Source: Clostridiaceae bacterium Marseille-Q4149
Lineage (GTDB): Bacteria; Bacillota; Clostridia; Oscillospirales; Oscillospiraceae
Length of the DNA stretch: 64,000 nucleotides
Reading direction: 5' to 3'
Assembly: GCA_018228685.1 (NCBI GenBank)
Contig: CP073691.1
Span: forward strand, 310,001 to 374,000
Notes under the pieces: model-generated
What the model was told of the DNA's origin: nothing
Seen by the model: the letters and a program-made list of their open reading frames with translations, nothing else
The model's database searches: none
Made by a program: the position numbers and the translations under genes
In this document: piece after piece, positions 33,730-41,745 of the stretch
How the letters are laid out: every line of letters begins with the position of its first letter
Numbering within the stretch: the stretch's first letter is position 1

Positions 33730-35064
33730 ATGGAACGCGAAAAGCTGGGGTCCCGCCTGGGCTTCATCCTGCTGTCCGCCGGGTGCGCCATTGGCTGCGG
33801 AAATGTCTGGAAATTCCCCTGGATGTGCGGCCAATACGGTGGCGGCGGCTTCGTTTTGCTCTATTTTTTCTGCCTGGTGATTTTGGGCCTGCCGATCATG
33901 ATTATGGAGTTCTGCGTGGGCCGGGCGTCACAGGCGAGCCCCATCAAAATGTATCAAAAACTGGAGAAAAAGGGCCAGAAATGGCACATTCATGGGTATG
34001 TTTCGTTCTTTGGGAGCGTGGCCCTGATGGCGTTTTACACGGTGGTCACCGGGTGGATCGTGTATTATTTTGTGCGGTTTCTGACGGGAAATATCCAGGA
34101 TCTGGGATTTTCGTCCATGATTACAAACCCGGGGGTCAACGTGACCTATCTGGCGGTGACGGTGGTGCTGGCCTTCGGCATCCTGTGCTTCGGGCTGCAG
34201 GGCGGCCTGGAGCGGGTCACCAAATATATGATGATGCTGCTTCTGGTGCTGATGCTGGTGCTGGCGGTGCACAGCTTCACCCTGTCCGGTGCGGCGGAGG
34301 GGCTGCGGTTCTATCTGGTGCCGGACCTGTCCAAAATCAACGGCAGCGTGGTGGTGGGGGCCATGAACCAGGCCTTCTTCACCCTATCCGTGGGCATGGG
34401 TGCCATGGCTATTTTCGGCAGCTACATCGGAAAAGAGCGCTCCCTGATGGGGGAGTCGGTGCACATCATCGTGCTGGACACCTTTGTGGCGGTGGTGGCG
34501 GGACTGATCATGTTCCCGGCCTGCTTCACCTATGGGGTGGAGGTCAATGCCGGCCCCAGCCTGCTGTTTGACACCATGGCCACCGTGTTCAACCACATGG
34601 AGGGCGGACGCTGGTGGGGAACCCTGTTCTTCCTGTTTATGGTGTTCGCGGCCCTGTCCACGGTGCTGGCGGTGTGCGAGGAGATACTGGCCATGGTGCG
34701 GGATCTTACCGGATGGAGCCGCCCGGTAGGGTGCCTGGTCTGCGGCGGGGGGATCTTTCTGGTGGCGCTGACCACGGCCCTGGGTTACAGCGTGCTGCAC
34801 TTCCAGCCCTTTGCAGAGGGCACCGCCTGGTTGGACCTGTGGGATTTCCTGGTGTCCAACAATATTCTGCCCCTGGGATCCCTGGTGCTTGCCCTGTTCT
34901 GCTGCAACAAGTTCGGCTGGGGATGGGACAGCTTCCTGCTGGAGGCCAACGCCGGCCGGGGCCTGAAGGTCCGCCCGTGGATGAAGCCGCTGTTCCGGTA
35001 TGTGGTCCCGGCGGCCATCCTGTTCATCTACGTCTATGGCATGGCGACTTTCCAGTGGAAGTGA
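33730..35064 (+). CDS. Neurotransmitter:sodium symporter family transporter
   Basis: This 444-aa protein has about eleven membrane segments and the NSS signature near the start (GFILLSAGCAIGCGNVWKFP). These proteins import amino acids or amines with sodium; the exact substrate is unknown. AAAAAGGAG precedes the ATG. It has its own strong promoter, so its link to the RiPP-like genes just upstream is only positional. Confidence 0.9.
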   Translation: MEREKLGSRLGFILLSAGCAIGCGNVWKFPWMCGQYGGGGFVLLYFFCLVILGLPIMIMEFCVGRASQASPIKMYQKLEKKGQKWHIHGYVSFFGSVALMAFYTVVTGWIVYYFVRFLTGNIQDLGFSSMITNPGVNVTYLAVTVVLAFGILCFGLQGGLERVTKYMMMLLLVLMLVLAVHSFTLSGAAEGLRFYLVPDLSKINGSVVVGAMNQAFFTLSVGMGAMAIFGSYIGKERSLMGESVHIIVLDTFVAVVAGLIMFPACFTYGVEVNAGPSLLFDTMATVFNHMEGGRWWGTLFFLFMVFAALSTVLAVCEEILAMVRDLTGWSRPVGCLVCGGGIFLVALTTALGYSVLHFQPFAEGTAWLDLWDFLVSNNILPLGSLVLALFCCNKFGWGWDSFLLEANAGRGLKVRPWMKPLFRYVVPAAILFIYVYGMATFQWK

Positions 35065-35147
35065 CGTGAGCATAAGAAAAGGAGAGGCAAGTGCGGGTGG
35101 TCGTAAGACAGTTTCAGTCCCGGCAGTAATGTCTGCTGGGCTTGTTC

Positions 35148-35176
35148 TTGCATATATTAAAGCCAGATGATAGAAT
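35148..35176 (+). promoter_or_regulatory. Promoter of the GNAT gene
   Basis: TTGCAT (35148-35153), 17-base spacer, TAGAAT (35171-35176). Confidence 0.6.
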
Positions 35177-35221
35177 TAAACAAATCAATAAGTCGGAATA
35201 ATAAGGTGGGTAAGGTCTAAC

Positions 35222-35695
35222 ATGCCAACAATTCAGTTAAAGACGATGACGCGAGAACTATGTCACGAACTGTACAAGCATTGGACGAATGATGCGTCTA
35301 TCTATATGGATATGCACCTGTTTCAGCCCTATGTATATGACGAAGCTGCGGTAAATCGATATTTTGATATGAAGGGGCAGGATGCTTCACGCAGACTGTT
35401 TGCGATCATGCTTGGAGATAAGGTGATCGGGGAATTGCAATTGAAGCAGATCGACCATGATAAAAAAGAATGTTCCCTGAGTATCCATATGCAAAACGAC
35501 GCAGTGAAGGGAAGGGGATACGGAACGCAGGCAGAACGTTTGGCGGTAAAAACCGCCTTTGACGAGTTGGGAATGGCTGCGGTAAACGCAGATACCATCA
35601 GGAAAAATACCCGGAGTCAGCATGTGCTGGAAAAGGTAGGCTTTCGCTTTGTTGGAGAAGATGAAACATTCAAATACTACCGTATCGAGCAGTAA
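35222..35695 (+). CDS. GNAT-family N-acetyltransferase
   Basis: This 157-aa RimJ/RimL-like GNAT protein has an acetyl-CoA-binding GRGYGTQAERLA segment (about residues 98-109) and the C-terminal NTRSQHVLEKVGFRFVGED pattern. It would acetylate an amine; the substrate is unknown. Its base composition is clearly more AT-rich than core genes in the window, which suggests horizontal gain. The ribosome site (AAGGTGGG) is weak. Confidence 0.85.
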   Translation: MPTIQLKTMTRELCHELYKHWTNDASIYMDMHLFQPYVYDEAAVNRYFDMKGQDASRRLFAIMLGDKVIGELQLKQIDHDKKECSLSIHMQNDAVKGRGYGTQAERLAVKTAFDELGMAAVNADTIRKNTRSQHVLEKVGFRFVGEDETFKYYRIEQ

Positions 35696-35761
35696 ACTCC
35701 AATTTGCCGAACTGATAAAGGGCGCACTTCTACACCTTTCGGTGTACCGTGCGAGCATCCC

Positions 35762-35811
35762 TTGCCTCTCCCCTTGGGAGAGGTGGCCGAGCGTAGCGAG
35801 GACGGAGAGGG
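35762..35811 (+). repeat. Dispersed two-hairpin repeat, left of the DUF559 gene
   Basis: A diverged plus-orientation copy, with CTCTCC-CCTTGGGAGAG followed by a second hairpin and GGAGAGGG. It ends 6 bases before the DUF559 start. Confidence 0.75.
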
Positions 35812-35817
35812 CAACCA

Positions 35818-36147
35818 ATGACCATACCAAAAGACAATGCTCAATTAGAAAATGCCCGGCGGCTTCGCAGGGAGATGACACCCCACGAACGGAAGCTCTG
35901 GTACCTTTTTCTGCGCAAATATCCAGCAAAAATTTACAAACAGCGGATTATCGGCAGATTCATCGTGGACTTTTACTGCGCTTCGGCCAGACTGGTCATT
36001 GAATTGGATGGCTCGCAACATTATGAACCTCAGGGGCTTGCTTATGATGCGGAACGTTCTCAATTCCTGATGTCTCTTGGGTTGGAGATTCTGCGATTCT
36101 CCAACCGGGATATAGACAGGGATTTTCGTGGTGTGTGCACAAATTGA
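35818..36147 (+). CDS. DUF559 (Vsr-like) endonuclease domain protein
   Basis: This 109-aa single-domain protein has the family pattern: MTPHERKLWYLFLR, KQRIIGRFIVDFYC, LVIELDGSQH, then RSQFLMSLGLEILRFSNRDI. The D and ELDGSQH residues form the predicted PD-(D/E)XK-type nuclease site, as in very-short-patch repair nucleases. The start has GGAGAGGG from the repeat as its only ribosome site. It is enclosed by oppositely oriented copies of the repeat, so gene and repeats may move together. Confidence 0.88.
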   Translation: MTIPKDNAQLENARRLRREMTPHERKLWYLFLRKYPAKIYKQRIIGRFIVDFYCASARLVIELDGSQHYEPQGLAYDAERSQFLMSLGLEILRFSNRDIDRDFRGVCTN

Positions 36148-36174
36148 TCTTATCATTCGAAAAAGGCTGCAAGA

Positions 36175-36220
36175 CCCTCTCAGTCACCTGCGGTGACAGC
36201 TCTCCCAAAGGGAGAGCCAA
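36175..36220 (-). repeat. Dispersed two-hairpin repeat, right of the DUF559 gene
   Basis: Minus-orientation copy (CCCTCTCAGTC...GGGAGAGCCAA) starting 28 bases after the DUF559 stop. Confidence 0.85.
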
Positions 36221-36430
36221 GGGGCTGCGCCCCATTACATAGTATGTTGACATGAGAAATGGAGCGTATCTGTATCGATACGCTCCATTGACTGTTTTAT
36301 GAACACCCATCTAAGTGCCTCTCCTTTTTTGCTCTATATCGGGTATATCTGGCGAATTGTGCGGCAAAGAGGGCAGACGTGACCAATAGGAGTTCGGCCT
36401 GCGGCACAGAGAAATCACCGAAGCGCCCTG

Positions 36431-37015
36431 TAGGGCCCGCTGCCCTCAGCGGGCCGGGGGATGAGGATGCGGATTGCTGCGCCAGCCTGCGGCTGGCTCG
36501 CAATGACACGGCAAGGAGATTGCTCCTTATCGCGGTGGGCAAAGAATCGCCGAAGCGCTTGCAGACCCTCTCAGTCACCTTCGGTGACAGCTCTCCCAGA
36601 GGGAGAGCCAAGTTCGTAGGGCCCGCTGCTCACAGCGGGCCGGGGGATGAGGATGCGGATTGCCGCGCCAGCCTGCGGTTGGCTCGCAATGACACGGCAA
36701 GGAGATTGCCGATAATCGGGCGAGGCACATGGGCCCCGCCCTACAGACCCTTTCAGTCACCTTCGGTGACAGCTCTCCCAGAGGGAGAGCCAAGTCCGTA
36801 GGGCCCGCTGCCCTCAGCGGGCCGGGGGATGAGGATACGGATTGCCACGTCGGCCCTGCGGGCCTCCTCGCAATGACACGGCAAGGAGATTGCTCCTTAT
36901 CGCGGTGGGCAAAGAATCGCCGAAGCGCTTGCAGACCCTCTCAGTCACCTTCGGTGACAGCTCTCCCAGAGGGAGAGCCAAGTCCGTAGGGCCCGCTGCT
37001 CACAGCGGGCCGGGG
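36431..37015 (-). repeat. Tandem composite repeat array
   Basis: Units begin at 36431, 36617, 36799 and 36987, so spacing is 182-188 bases. Each holds a GGGCCCGCTG/CAGCGGGCC hairpin, a GGATTGC...CGCAATGACA element and the two-hairpin element (36566-36611, 36748-36793, 36936-36981). The 959-base gap 36148-37106 has no credible gene; all frames here are repeat translations. Confidence 0.88.
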
Positions 37016-37058
37016 AGAGCCCACGCCTCTATGACGGGTGCACCAGCTAAAATGGTTG

Positions 37059-37096
37059 TTGACAATCCATCTTAATTGACATATAATCCTATTAAG
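37059..37096 (+). promoter_or_regulatory. Consensus promoter and dyad of perR
   Basis: Perfect TTGACA (37059-37064), 17-base spacer, perfect TATAAT (37082-37087). CTTAAT (37071-37076) and ATTAAG (37091-37096) form an inverted repeat over the -10, a likely autoregulatory site. Confidence 0.85.
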
Positions 37097-37106
37097 AGGT
37101 GAGAAA

Positions 37107-37499
37107 ATGATCTACCGAAACACGGTCCAGCGGGCCATGACACTGGAGGCGGTGCGGAGGCTGCACGCGCACCCAACGGCGGAGGAGGTATACCGGCAGG
37201 TGGCGGCGGAGCACCTCAGCGTCAGCCGGGCCACGGTTTACCGCAATCTGCGGCAGCTGGCGGAAAGCGGCCTGCTGCTGAAAATCAACACCACAGACGG
37301 GGCGGATCACTTCGATCACCGGTGCGACGCCCACTATCACGCCGGATGCCTGCGCTGCGGCCGGGTTTTCGACGTGGAGCTGCGGCAGCCGCCGCAGCTG
37401 GAGAAGCTGCTGGGGGATACCCACGGCTTCGCGGTCAGCGGATACGACCTGCTGTTTCGTGGCGTGTGCCCGGAATGCGGCGGGAAAACATCCATATAA
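37107..37499 (+). CDS. perR: Fur/PerR-family peroxide-responsive regulator
   Basis: This 130-aa protein has a winged helix at the N-terminus ([11 protein letters not shown] ... [20 protein letters not shown]). It also has the regulatory metal site region [12 protein letters not shown] and two CXXC zinc pairs (CLRCG, CPECG). The rubrerythrin gene 34 bases downstream supports a PerR rather than Fur role. GAGGTGAG precedes the ATG. It is slightly shorter at the N-terminus than typical PerR. Confidence 0.88.
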   Translation: MIYRNTVQRAMTLEAVRRLHAHPTAEEVYRQVAAEHLSVSRATVYRNLRQLAESGLLLKINTTDGADHFDHRCDAHYHAGCLRCGRVFDVELRQPPQLEKLLGDTHGFAVSGYDLLFRGVCPECGGKTSI

Positions 37500-37533
37500 T
37501 AAGAAGAGCAAAACGAAAGGGAAGGAAACAAAT

Positions 37534-38079
37534 ATGAACAAAACCACCAAATACGCCGGGACCCAGACGGAGAAGAACCTGATGGCGGCCTTTGCCGGGG
37601 AATCCGAGGCCCGGAACAAGTACACCTACTTCGCCTCCAAGGCCAAGAAGGACGGCTTTGAGCAGATCGCAGCCCTGTTTCTGAAAACGGCGGAAAACGA
37701 GAAGGAGCACGCCAAGCTGTGGTTCAAGGAGCTGGAGGGCATCGGCTCCACCGCCGAGAACCTGCTGTCCGCCGCCGAGGGTGAAAACTATGAGTGGACG
37801 GACATGTATGAGGGCTTTGCCAGGACCGCCGATGAGGAGGGCTTCCATGAGCTGGCCCAGCGATTCCGCCTGGTGGGGGCCGTTGAGAAGCACCATGAGG
37901 AGCGCTATCGGGCACTGCTGCGCAACGTGGAGATGGCGGAGGTGTTTGCCAAGAGCCAGGTGAAGGTGTGGGAGTGCCGCAACTGCGGCCACATCGTGGT
38001 AGGGGAGAAGGCCCCGGAGGTCTGCCCCACCTGTAACCATCCCCAGAGCTATTTCGAAATTCACGCGGAGAACTATTGA
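37534..38079 (+). CDS. rbr: Rubrerythrin
   Basis: This 181-aa peroxide-scavenging protein has a ferritin-like four-helix diiron domain ([38 protein letters not shown]) and a C-terminal rubredoxin domain with CRNCG and CPTCNHP. It reduces hydrogen peroxide using rubredoxin-type electrons in anaerobes. The ATG at 37534 follows AAAGGGAAGG. It probably shares the perR promoter. Confidence 0.95.
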   Translation: MNKTTKYAGTQTEKNLMAAFAGESEARNKYTYFASKAKKDGFEQIAALFLKTAENEKEHAKLWFKELEGIGSTAENLLSAAEGENYEWTDMYEGFARTADEEGFHELAQRFRLVGAVEKHHEERYRALLRNVEMAEVFAKSQVKVWECRNCGHIVVGEKAPEVCPTCNHPQSYFEIHAENY

Positions 38080-38089
38080 TAGAAAAACG

Positions 38090-38373
38090 CAGGAGACGCC
38101 GCCCACCCGGGCGGCGTCTCCTGAAACTGTTCCAAAAGGGTGTTGCCCTTTTGGAACAAAAGACTTGCAGTCTGCTGCGCGCAGAATTTGTTCGCCGGTG
38201 GCGAACAAATTCCACACTTGCAGACTGAGAAGTATTTTCGTCCAGGTACACGCCCCGGACGAAAATGATTCCATTCGATTTGCCGCCTACAGGCGGCAAA
38301 CTCTGCGAGGCTTCTTTGATGAGCTGACAAAAGCAGGAGACGCCGCCCATCCGGGCGGCGTCTCCTGCTTTTG
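38090..38373. repeat. Cluster of six hairpins between convergent genes
   Basis: Stems lie at 38090-38123 (15 bp), 38128-38158 (13 bp), 38184-38212 (13 bp, inside a CAGTCTG/CAGACTG outer pair), 38234-38266 (10 bp), 38279-38300 and 38328-38373 (21 bp). The first and last share almost the same 34-base core. The last, with A and T runs, is the cytX terminator. The gap 38080-38391 has no gene. Confidence 0.85.
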
Positions 38374-38391
38374 CGCTGGGGGAAAAGGGTG

Positions 38392-39564
38392 TTATGACTG
38401 CTTCACGGAGGGCTTCAGCTTCTCCGCGATGACGCACAGAAGAATGGTCAGGACCATGTCCGGCAGGGTATAGCCCACGGGGGTGTCCACACCCATCAGC
38501 AGGCGATAGGCCACGAAGCCGATGAGCCAGATCACCAGGTTCCGGGCGTCGGCGGCCACGGCGAAGCGGTCCCGGCGCAGAAGGAAGTGGTCGGCGATCT
38601 GGACGGCGATCATGGGGGCGAACACGGAGCCAATCAGGTACAGGAAGTTGGTGATATCGTCCATGGGGAACAGGATGGCCCCGGCCACGCCCACCAGGGT
38701 GGTGACGATGGCCACGGTTTTGCCGCTGAGCTTCCCGGACAGGGACTCGGCGGAGATGCCGGCGGACCAGGCGTCCAGGAAGGTGGTGGTGACGGTGGAG
38801 AACACCAGGATCACCAGGGCGGCGATGCCCAGACCGGCCTTCACCATGATGACAGCGATGTCATACTCGCCGGTGAAGATGGCCGCGCCCATGCCGATGA
38901 CGTACATCCAGCAGGATACCAGACCGTAGGTGACCACGCTGGCCACCGTGGCCCGGACGGGCTTCTGGGCCTGGCGGGTATAGTCGCTGATCAGGGGCAG
39001 CCAGGACAGGGGCATGGCCACCGCCAGCTCCACCGCCGCGCCGAAGGTCAGGCCCTCGCCGCTGGGGGCGGCCATGGCGCTGCCGGAGAAGAAGATCACC
39101 TTGCACAGCACCAGGGTCAGCACAAACAGGGCGGCCATGGTGATCTTGTTGATCCAGCCCAGGTCGGTGACGCCCACCACGATCCACAGGATGATGAGCC
39201 CGCCGATGACCAGGCACCACACCCAGCGGCCAACATCGAAAATGCCGCCGATGGCCAGGGCGCCGTCATAGATCATGATGGCGGTCCAGCCCACCAATTG
39301 CAGCACGTTCAGCAGGGCGAACAGCAGGCCGCCCTTCTGACCGAAGCTCATTTTCACGGTTTCCATGGCGCTGCGGCCGGTGCGGCCGCCGATGAGGCCC
39401 GCCAGCAGCATCATGCCGCAGCCGATGACGTGGCCGATGAGGATGGCCAGCAGGCCCTTGCCCATGCCCAGAGGGGCGAAGGCCGTGCCGGTAAGGATCT
39501 CCGCCAGGGAGACGCCTGCCCCGAACCAGATCAGGGCGTTCTGAAAGGTGGAGGTCTTTTTCAT
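38392..39564 (-). CDS. cytX: Hydroxymethylpyrimidine transporter CytX
   Basis: This 390-aa nucleobase:cation symporter-1 family protein has about twelve membrane helices. It includes FGAGVSLAEILTGTAFAPLGM near the start and PLSWLPLISDYTR mid-protein. In thiamin operons this type (CytX) imports hydroxymethylpyrimidine. Its start overlaps the thiD stop by four bases, and the operon is under a TPP riboswitch, which supports that substrate. Confidence 0.88.
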   Translation of the reverse strand: MKKTSTFQNALIWFGAGVSLAEILTGTAFAPLGMGKGLLAILIGHVIGCGMMLLAGLIGGRTGRSAMETVKMSFGQKGGLLFALLNVLQLVGWTAIMIYDGALAIGGIFDVGRWVWCLVIGGLIILWIVVGVTDLGWINKITMAALFVLTLVLCKVIFFSGSAMAAPSGEGLTFGAAVELAVAMPLSWLPLISDYTRQAQKPVRATVASVVTYGLVSCWMYVIGMGAAIFTGEYDIAVIMVKAGLGIAALVILVFSTVTTTFLDAWSAGISAESLSGKLSGKTVAIVTTLVGVAGAILFPMDDITNFLYLIGSVFAPMIAVQIADHFLLRRDRFAVAADARNLVIWLIGFVAYRLLMGVDTPVGYTLPDMVLTILLCVIAEKLKPSVKQS

Positions 39565-40358
39565 TCCGCAAAGCCTCCCTTCAGGTCAAACATGTGGTTC
39601 ATGGGGCCGGAGCCGCGGCCCAGGTCCAGCATGGCGGCCAGGGCCCCGGAGATATACGCTTTGGCCCGCTCCACGGACCGGTCCAGGTCATAGCCCTTGG
39701 CCAGGTTGGCGGCGATGGCGCTGGACAGGGTGCAGCCGGTGCCGTGGGTGTTGGGGTTGGGGATGCGCCGGCCCCGGAACCACTTGCCGCAGCCGCTGCG
39801 CCACAGCAGGTCGTCGGCGTCGTTGATCTGGTGGCCGCCCTTGCACAGCACGGCGCAGCCGTACCGCTGGCTGATGGTCCGGGCGGCGGCCTCCATGCCG
39901 GCGGCGTCGGTGATGGTGAGGCCGGAGAGGATCTCCGCCTCGGGGATGTTGGGCGTCAGGACCGTGGCCAGAGGCAGCAGCTGAGAGGTCAGGGCCTGGA
40001 TGGCGTCGTCCCGCAGGAGCTTTGCGCCGGAGGTGGCCACCATGACGGGGTCCACCACCACCCGCTCCGCGCCGTACTGCCGGAGCTTTTCCGCGATGAC
40101 GGCAATCAGCGCCGCAGAGGAGACCATGCCGATCTTCACCGCGTCGGGGACGATATCCGTGAATACGGCGTCCAGCTGCTCCGCCAGGAAATGGGGGGTG
40201 GACTCCAGAATATCCGTGACGCCGGTGGTGTTCTGGGCCGTCAGGGCCGTGACCGCGCAGGTGGCGAATACGCCGTTGGCGGTCATGGTTTTGATATCGG
40301 CCTGAATCCCGGCGCCTCCGCTGGAATCGCTTCCGGCAATGGTCAATGCTGTTTTCAT
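39561..40358 (-). CDS. thiD: Hydroxymethylpyrimidine (phosphate) kinase
   Basis: This 265-aa ribokinase-fold enzyme phosphorylates HMP and HMP-P for thiamin synthesis. It has the N-terminal TIAGSDSSGGAGIQADIKTM, then VDPVMVATSGAKLL and GTGCTLSSAIAANLA near the C-terminus. The ATG at 40358 is 8 bases from AAAGGAG; an ATG two codons earlier is too close. It acts on HMP imported by the downstream cytX product. Confidence 0.94.
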   Translation of the reverse strand: MKTALTIAGSDSSGGAGIQADIKTMTANGVFATCAVTALTAQNTTGVTDILESTPHFLAEQLDAVFTDIVPDAVKIGMVSSAALIAVIAEKLRQYGAERVVVDPVMVATSGAKLLRDDAIQALTSQLLPLATVLTPNIPEAEILSGLTITDAAGMEAAARTISQRYGCAVLCKGGHQINDADDLLWRSGCGKWFRGRRIPNPNTHGTGCTLSSAIAANLAKGYDLDRSVERAKAYISGALAAMLDLGRGSGPMNHMFDLKGGFAE

Positions 40359-40450
40359 GCTCATTTCTCCTTTCGATGTTAACACAGCACAGTTTTATAA
40401 CGCGATGCAAGGTGGTGCCCCCAATGCACCGCGAAGGAACACATTTTGAT

Positions 40451-41107
40451 TCAGTTTTCGTTATTCAGCCGCTCCCAATGGGCGGGGAGCCGGGCCAGGG
40501 AGGTGAGATATACCTCCGCCGCATTCCGCAGGCCCTGCTGATCCGCCTCGCCGTTGGCATCGAAAATGCCCACGGTGCGATAGCCCGCTGCGGCGGCGGT
40601 TTGCAGGGCATAGAGGGAGTCCTCCGCCACCAGGCACTGCCGGGGCGGCACGCCCTGGGCCGCCAGGTGATAGATATCCGGCCTGTGCTTGCTGACGCCC
40701 AGCTCGCCGGTGGTGTAAATGGCCCGGAAATACGGCAGAAGGCCCAGCCGCTCCAGAGCCCGGGTCACATGGGTCCGGGGACTGGAGGTGGCGGCGGTGA
40801 CGGCTACGCCGCGGTCCTGTAAAAACGCCAGGGCCTCCCGGGCTCCGTCCTTTTCGGGGACCTCGTTATAGTAAAAGTCCCGCAGCATGGCGGAGAGGTC
40901 TGCCAGAATGTCGGCGCCCTCCGGCAGGGGATAGTGGGTCCGGAGATAGTCCGCCCCCTGCTCCATGCTCATGGAGAACAGAAGCTCCCCCAGGCCCGGC
41001 TCCGGCGTCAGCCCCCGGTGCAGCAGATACCGGGCTCCCAGGTCCCTCCAGATGGACATGGAGTCCAGCACCACGCCGTCCAGGTCGAATATGGCGGCGC
41101 GGATCAT
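40451..41107 (-). CDS. HAD-superfamily phosphatase in the thiamin operon
   Basis: This 218-aa beta-phosphoglucomutase-like HAD protein has nucleophile motif FDLDGVVLDS, a cap domain, the motif II threonine in TAATSSP, lysine in GVSKHRPD and an acidic motif EDS. Its ATG overlaps the thiE stop by four bases. That placement suggests a phosphatase for thiamin phosphate or a damaged intermediate, but substrate specificity cannot be read from sequence. Confidence 0.85.
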   Translation of the reverse strand: MIRAAIFDLDGVVLDSMSIWRDLGARYLLHRGLTPEPGLGELLFSMSMEQGADYLRTHYPLPEGADILADLSAMLRDFYYNEVPEKDGAREALAFLQDRGVAVTAATSSPRTHVTRALERLGLLPYFRAIYTTGELGVSKHRPDIYHLAAQGVPPRQCLVAEDSLYALQTAAAAGYRTVGIFDANGEADQQGLRNAAEVYLTSLARLPAHWERLNNEN

Positions 41108-41745
41108 GAGCGCAGCATCTCCTCCGTGGCGGCCTTCAGGTCAAGGCTCGCCCGGCGGATGTCCGCCGCGCCGTAGATGGCGCTGATAACGGCGATGCCG
41201 CAGATGCCGCTGCCGGAAAGCTGAGACACATTGCCAAGGCTGATGCCGCCGATGGCCACCACGGGAATGGACACGGCCCGGCAGATGGCCTTCAGGGTGT
41301 CGTAGGACACGTCGTCGGCGTCGTCTTTGGAGCCGGTGGGGAACACCGCCCCCACCCCCAGATAGTCGGCCCCGTGCTTTTCCGCCAGCAGGGCCTGCTC
41401 CACCGTCTGGGCGGATACGCCGATGATCTTGTCCGGCCCCAGCTTCCGCCGGACGTCCAGGGCCTCCATGTCGCTCTGGCCCACGTGGACGCCGTCGGCG
41501 TCCATGGCCAGGGCGATGTCCACGTTGTCATTGACGATGAAGGGAACGTGATAATCCCGGCACAGGGCCTGAAGCTCCCGGGCCTCCGCCAGGAAGGCGG
41601 GCTCCGCCAGGGACTTTTCCCGCAGCTGCAGCATGGTGACGCCGCCCCGGAGGCTCTCCTCCACCACGTCCCGGAGGCTGCGGCCATTGAGCCAGTGGCG
41701 GTCCGTTACGGCGTACAGCAGCAGGTCCTGCTCAGCGCACTTCAT
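41104..41745 (-). CDS. thiE: Thiamin phosphate synthase
   Basis: This 213-aa TIM barrel joins HMP-PP and thiazole phosphate. Family motifs are TDRHWL near the start, GGVTMLQLREKSL, NDNVDIALAMDADGVHVGQ and the C-terminal VAIGGISLGN. The ATG at 41745 lies within the last codons of thiM (14-base overlap), preceded by AAGGGGG. The frame open upstream is inside thiM and not part of it. Confidence 0.95.
   Translation of the reverse strand: MKCAEQDLLLYAVTDRHWLNGRSLRDVVEESLRGGVTMLQLREKSLAEPAFLAEARELQALCRDYHVPFIVNDNVDIALAMDADGVHVGQSDMEALDVRRKLGPDKIIGVSAQTVEQALLAEKHGADYLGVGAVFPTGSKDDADDVSYDTLKAICRAVSIPVVAIGGISLGNVSQLSGSGICGIAVISAIYGAADIRRASLDLKAATEEMLRS

Noticed and set aside
35091..35129. 12-codon GTG frame with good ribosome site after the sodium symporter
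   Set aside because: Too short, no membrane segment like the known small subunits of this transporter family, and no other support.
36297..37075. Several open frames in the repeat array
   Set aside because: They are translations of the repeats (LPLGELSPKVTER-like) with no independent start signals.
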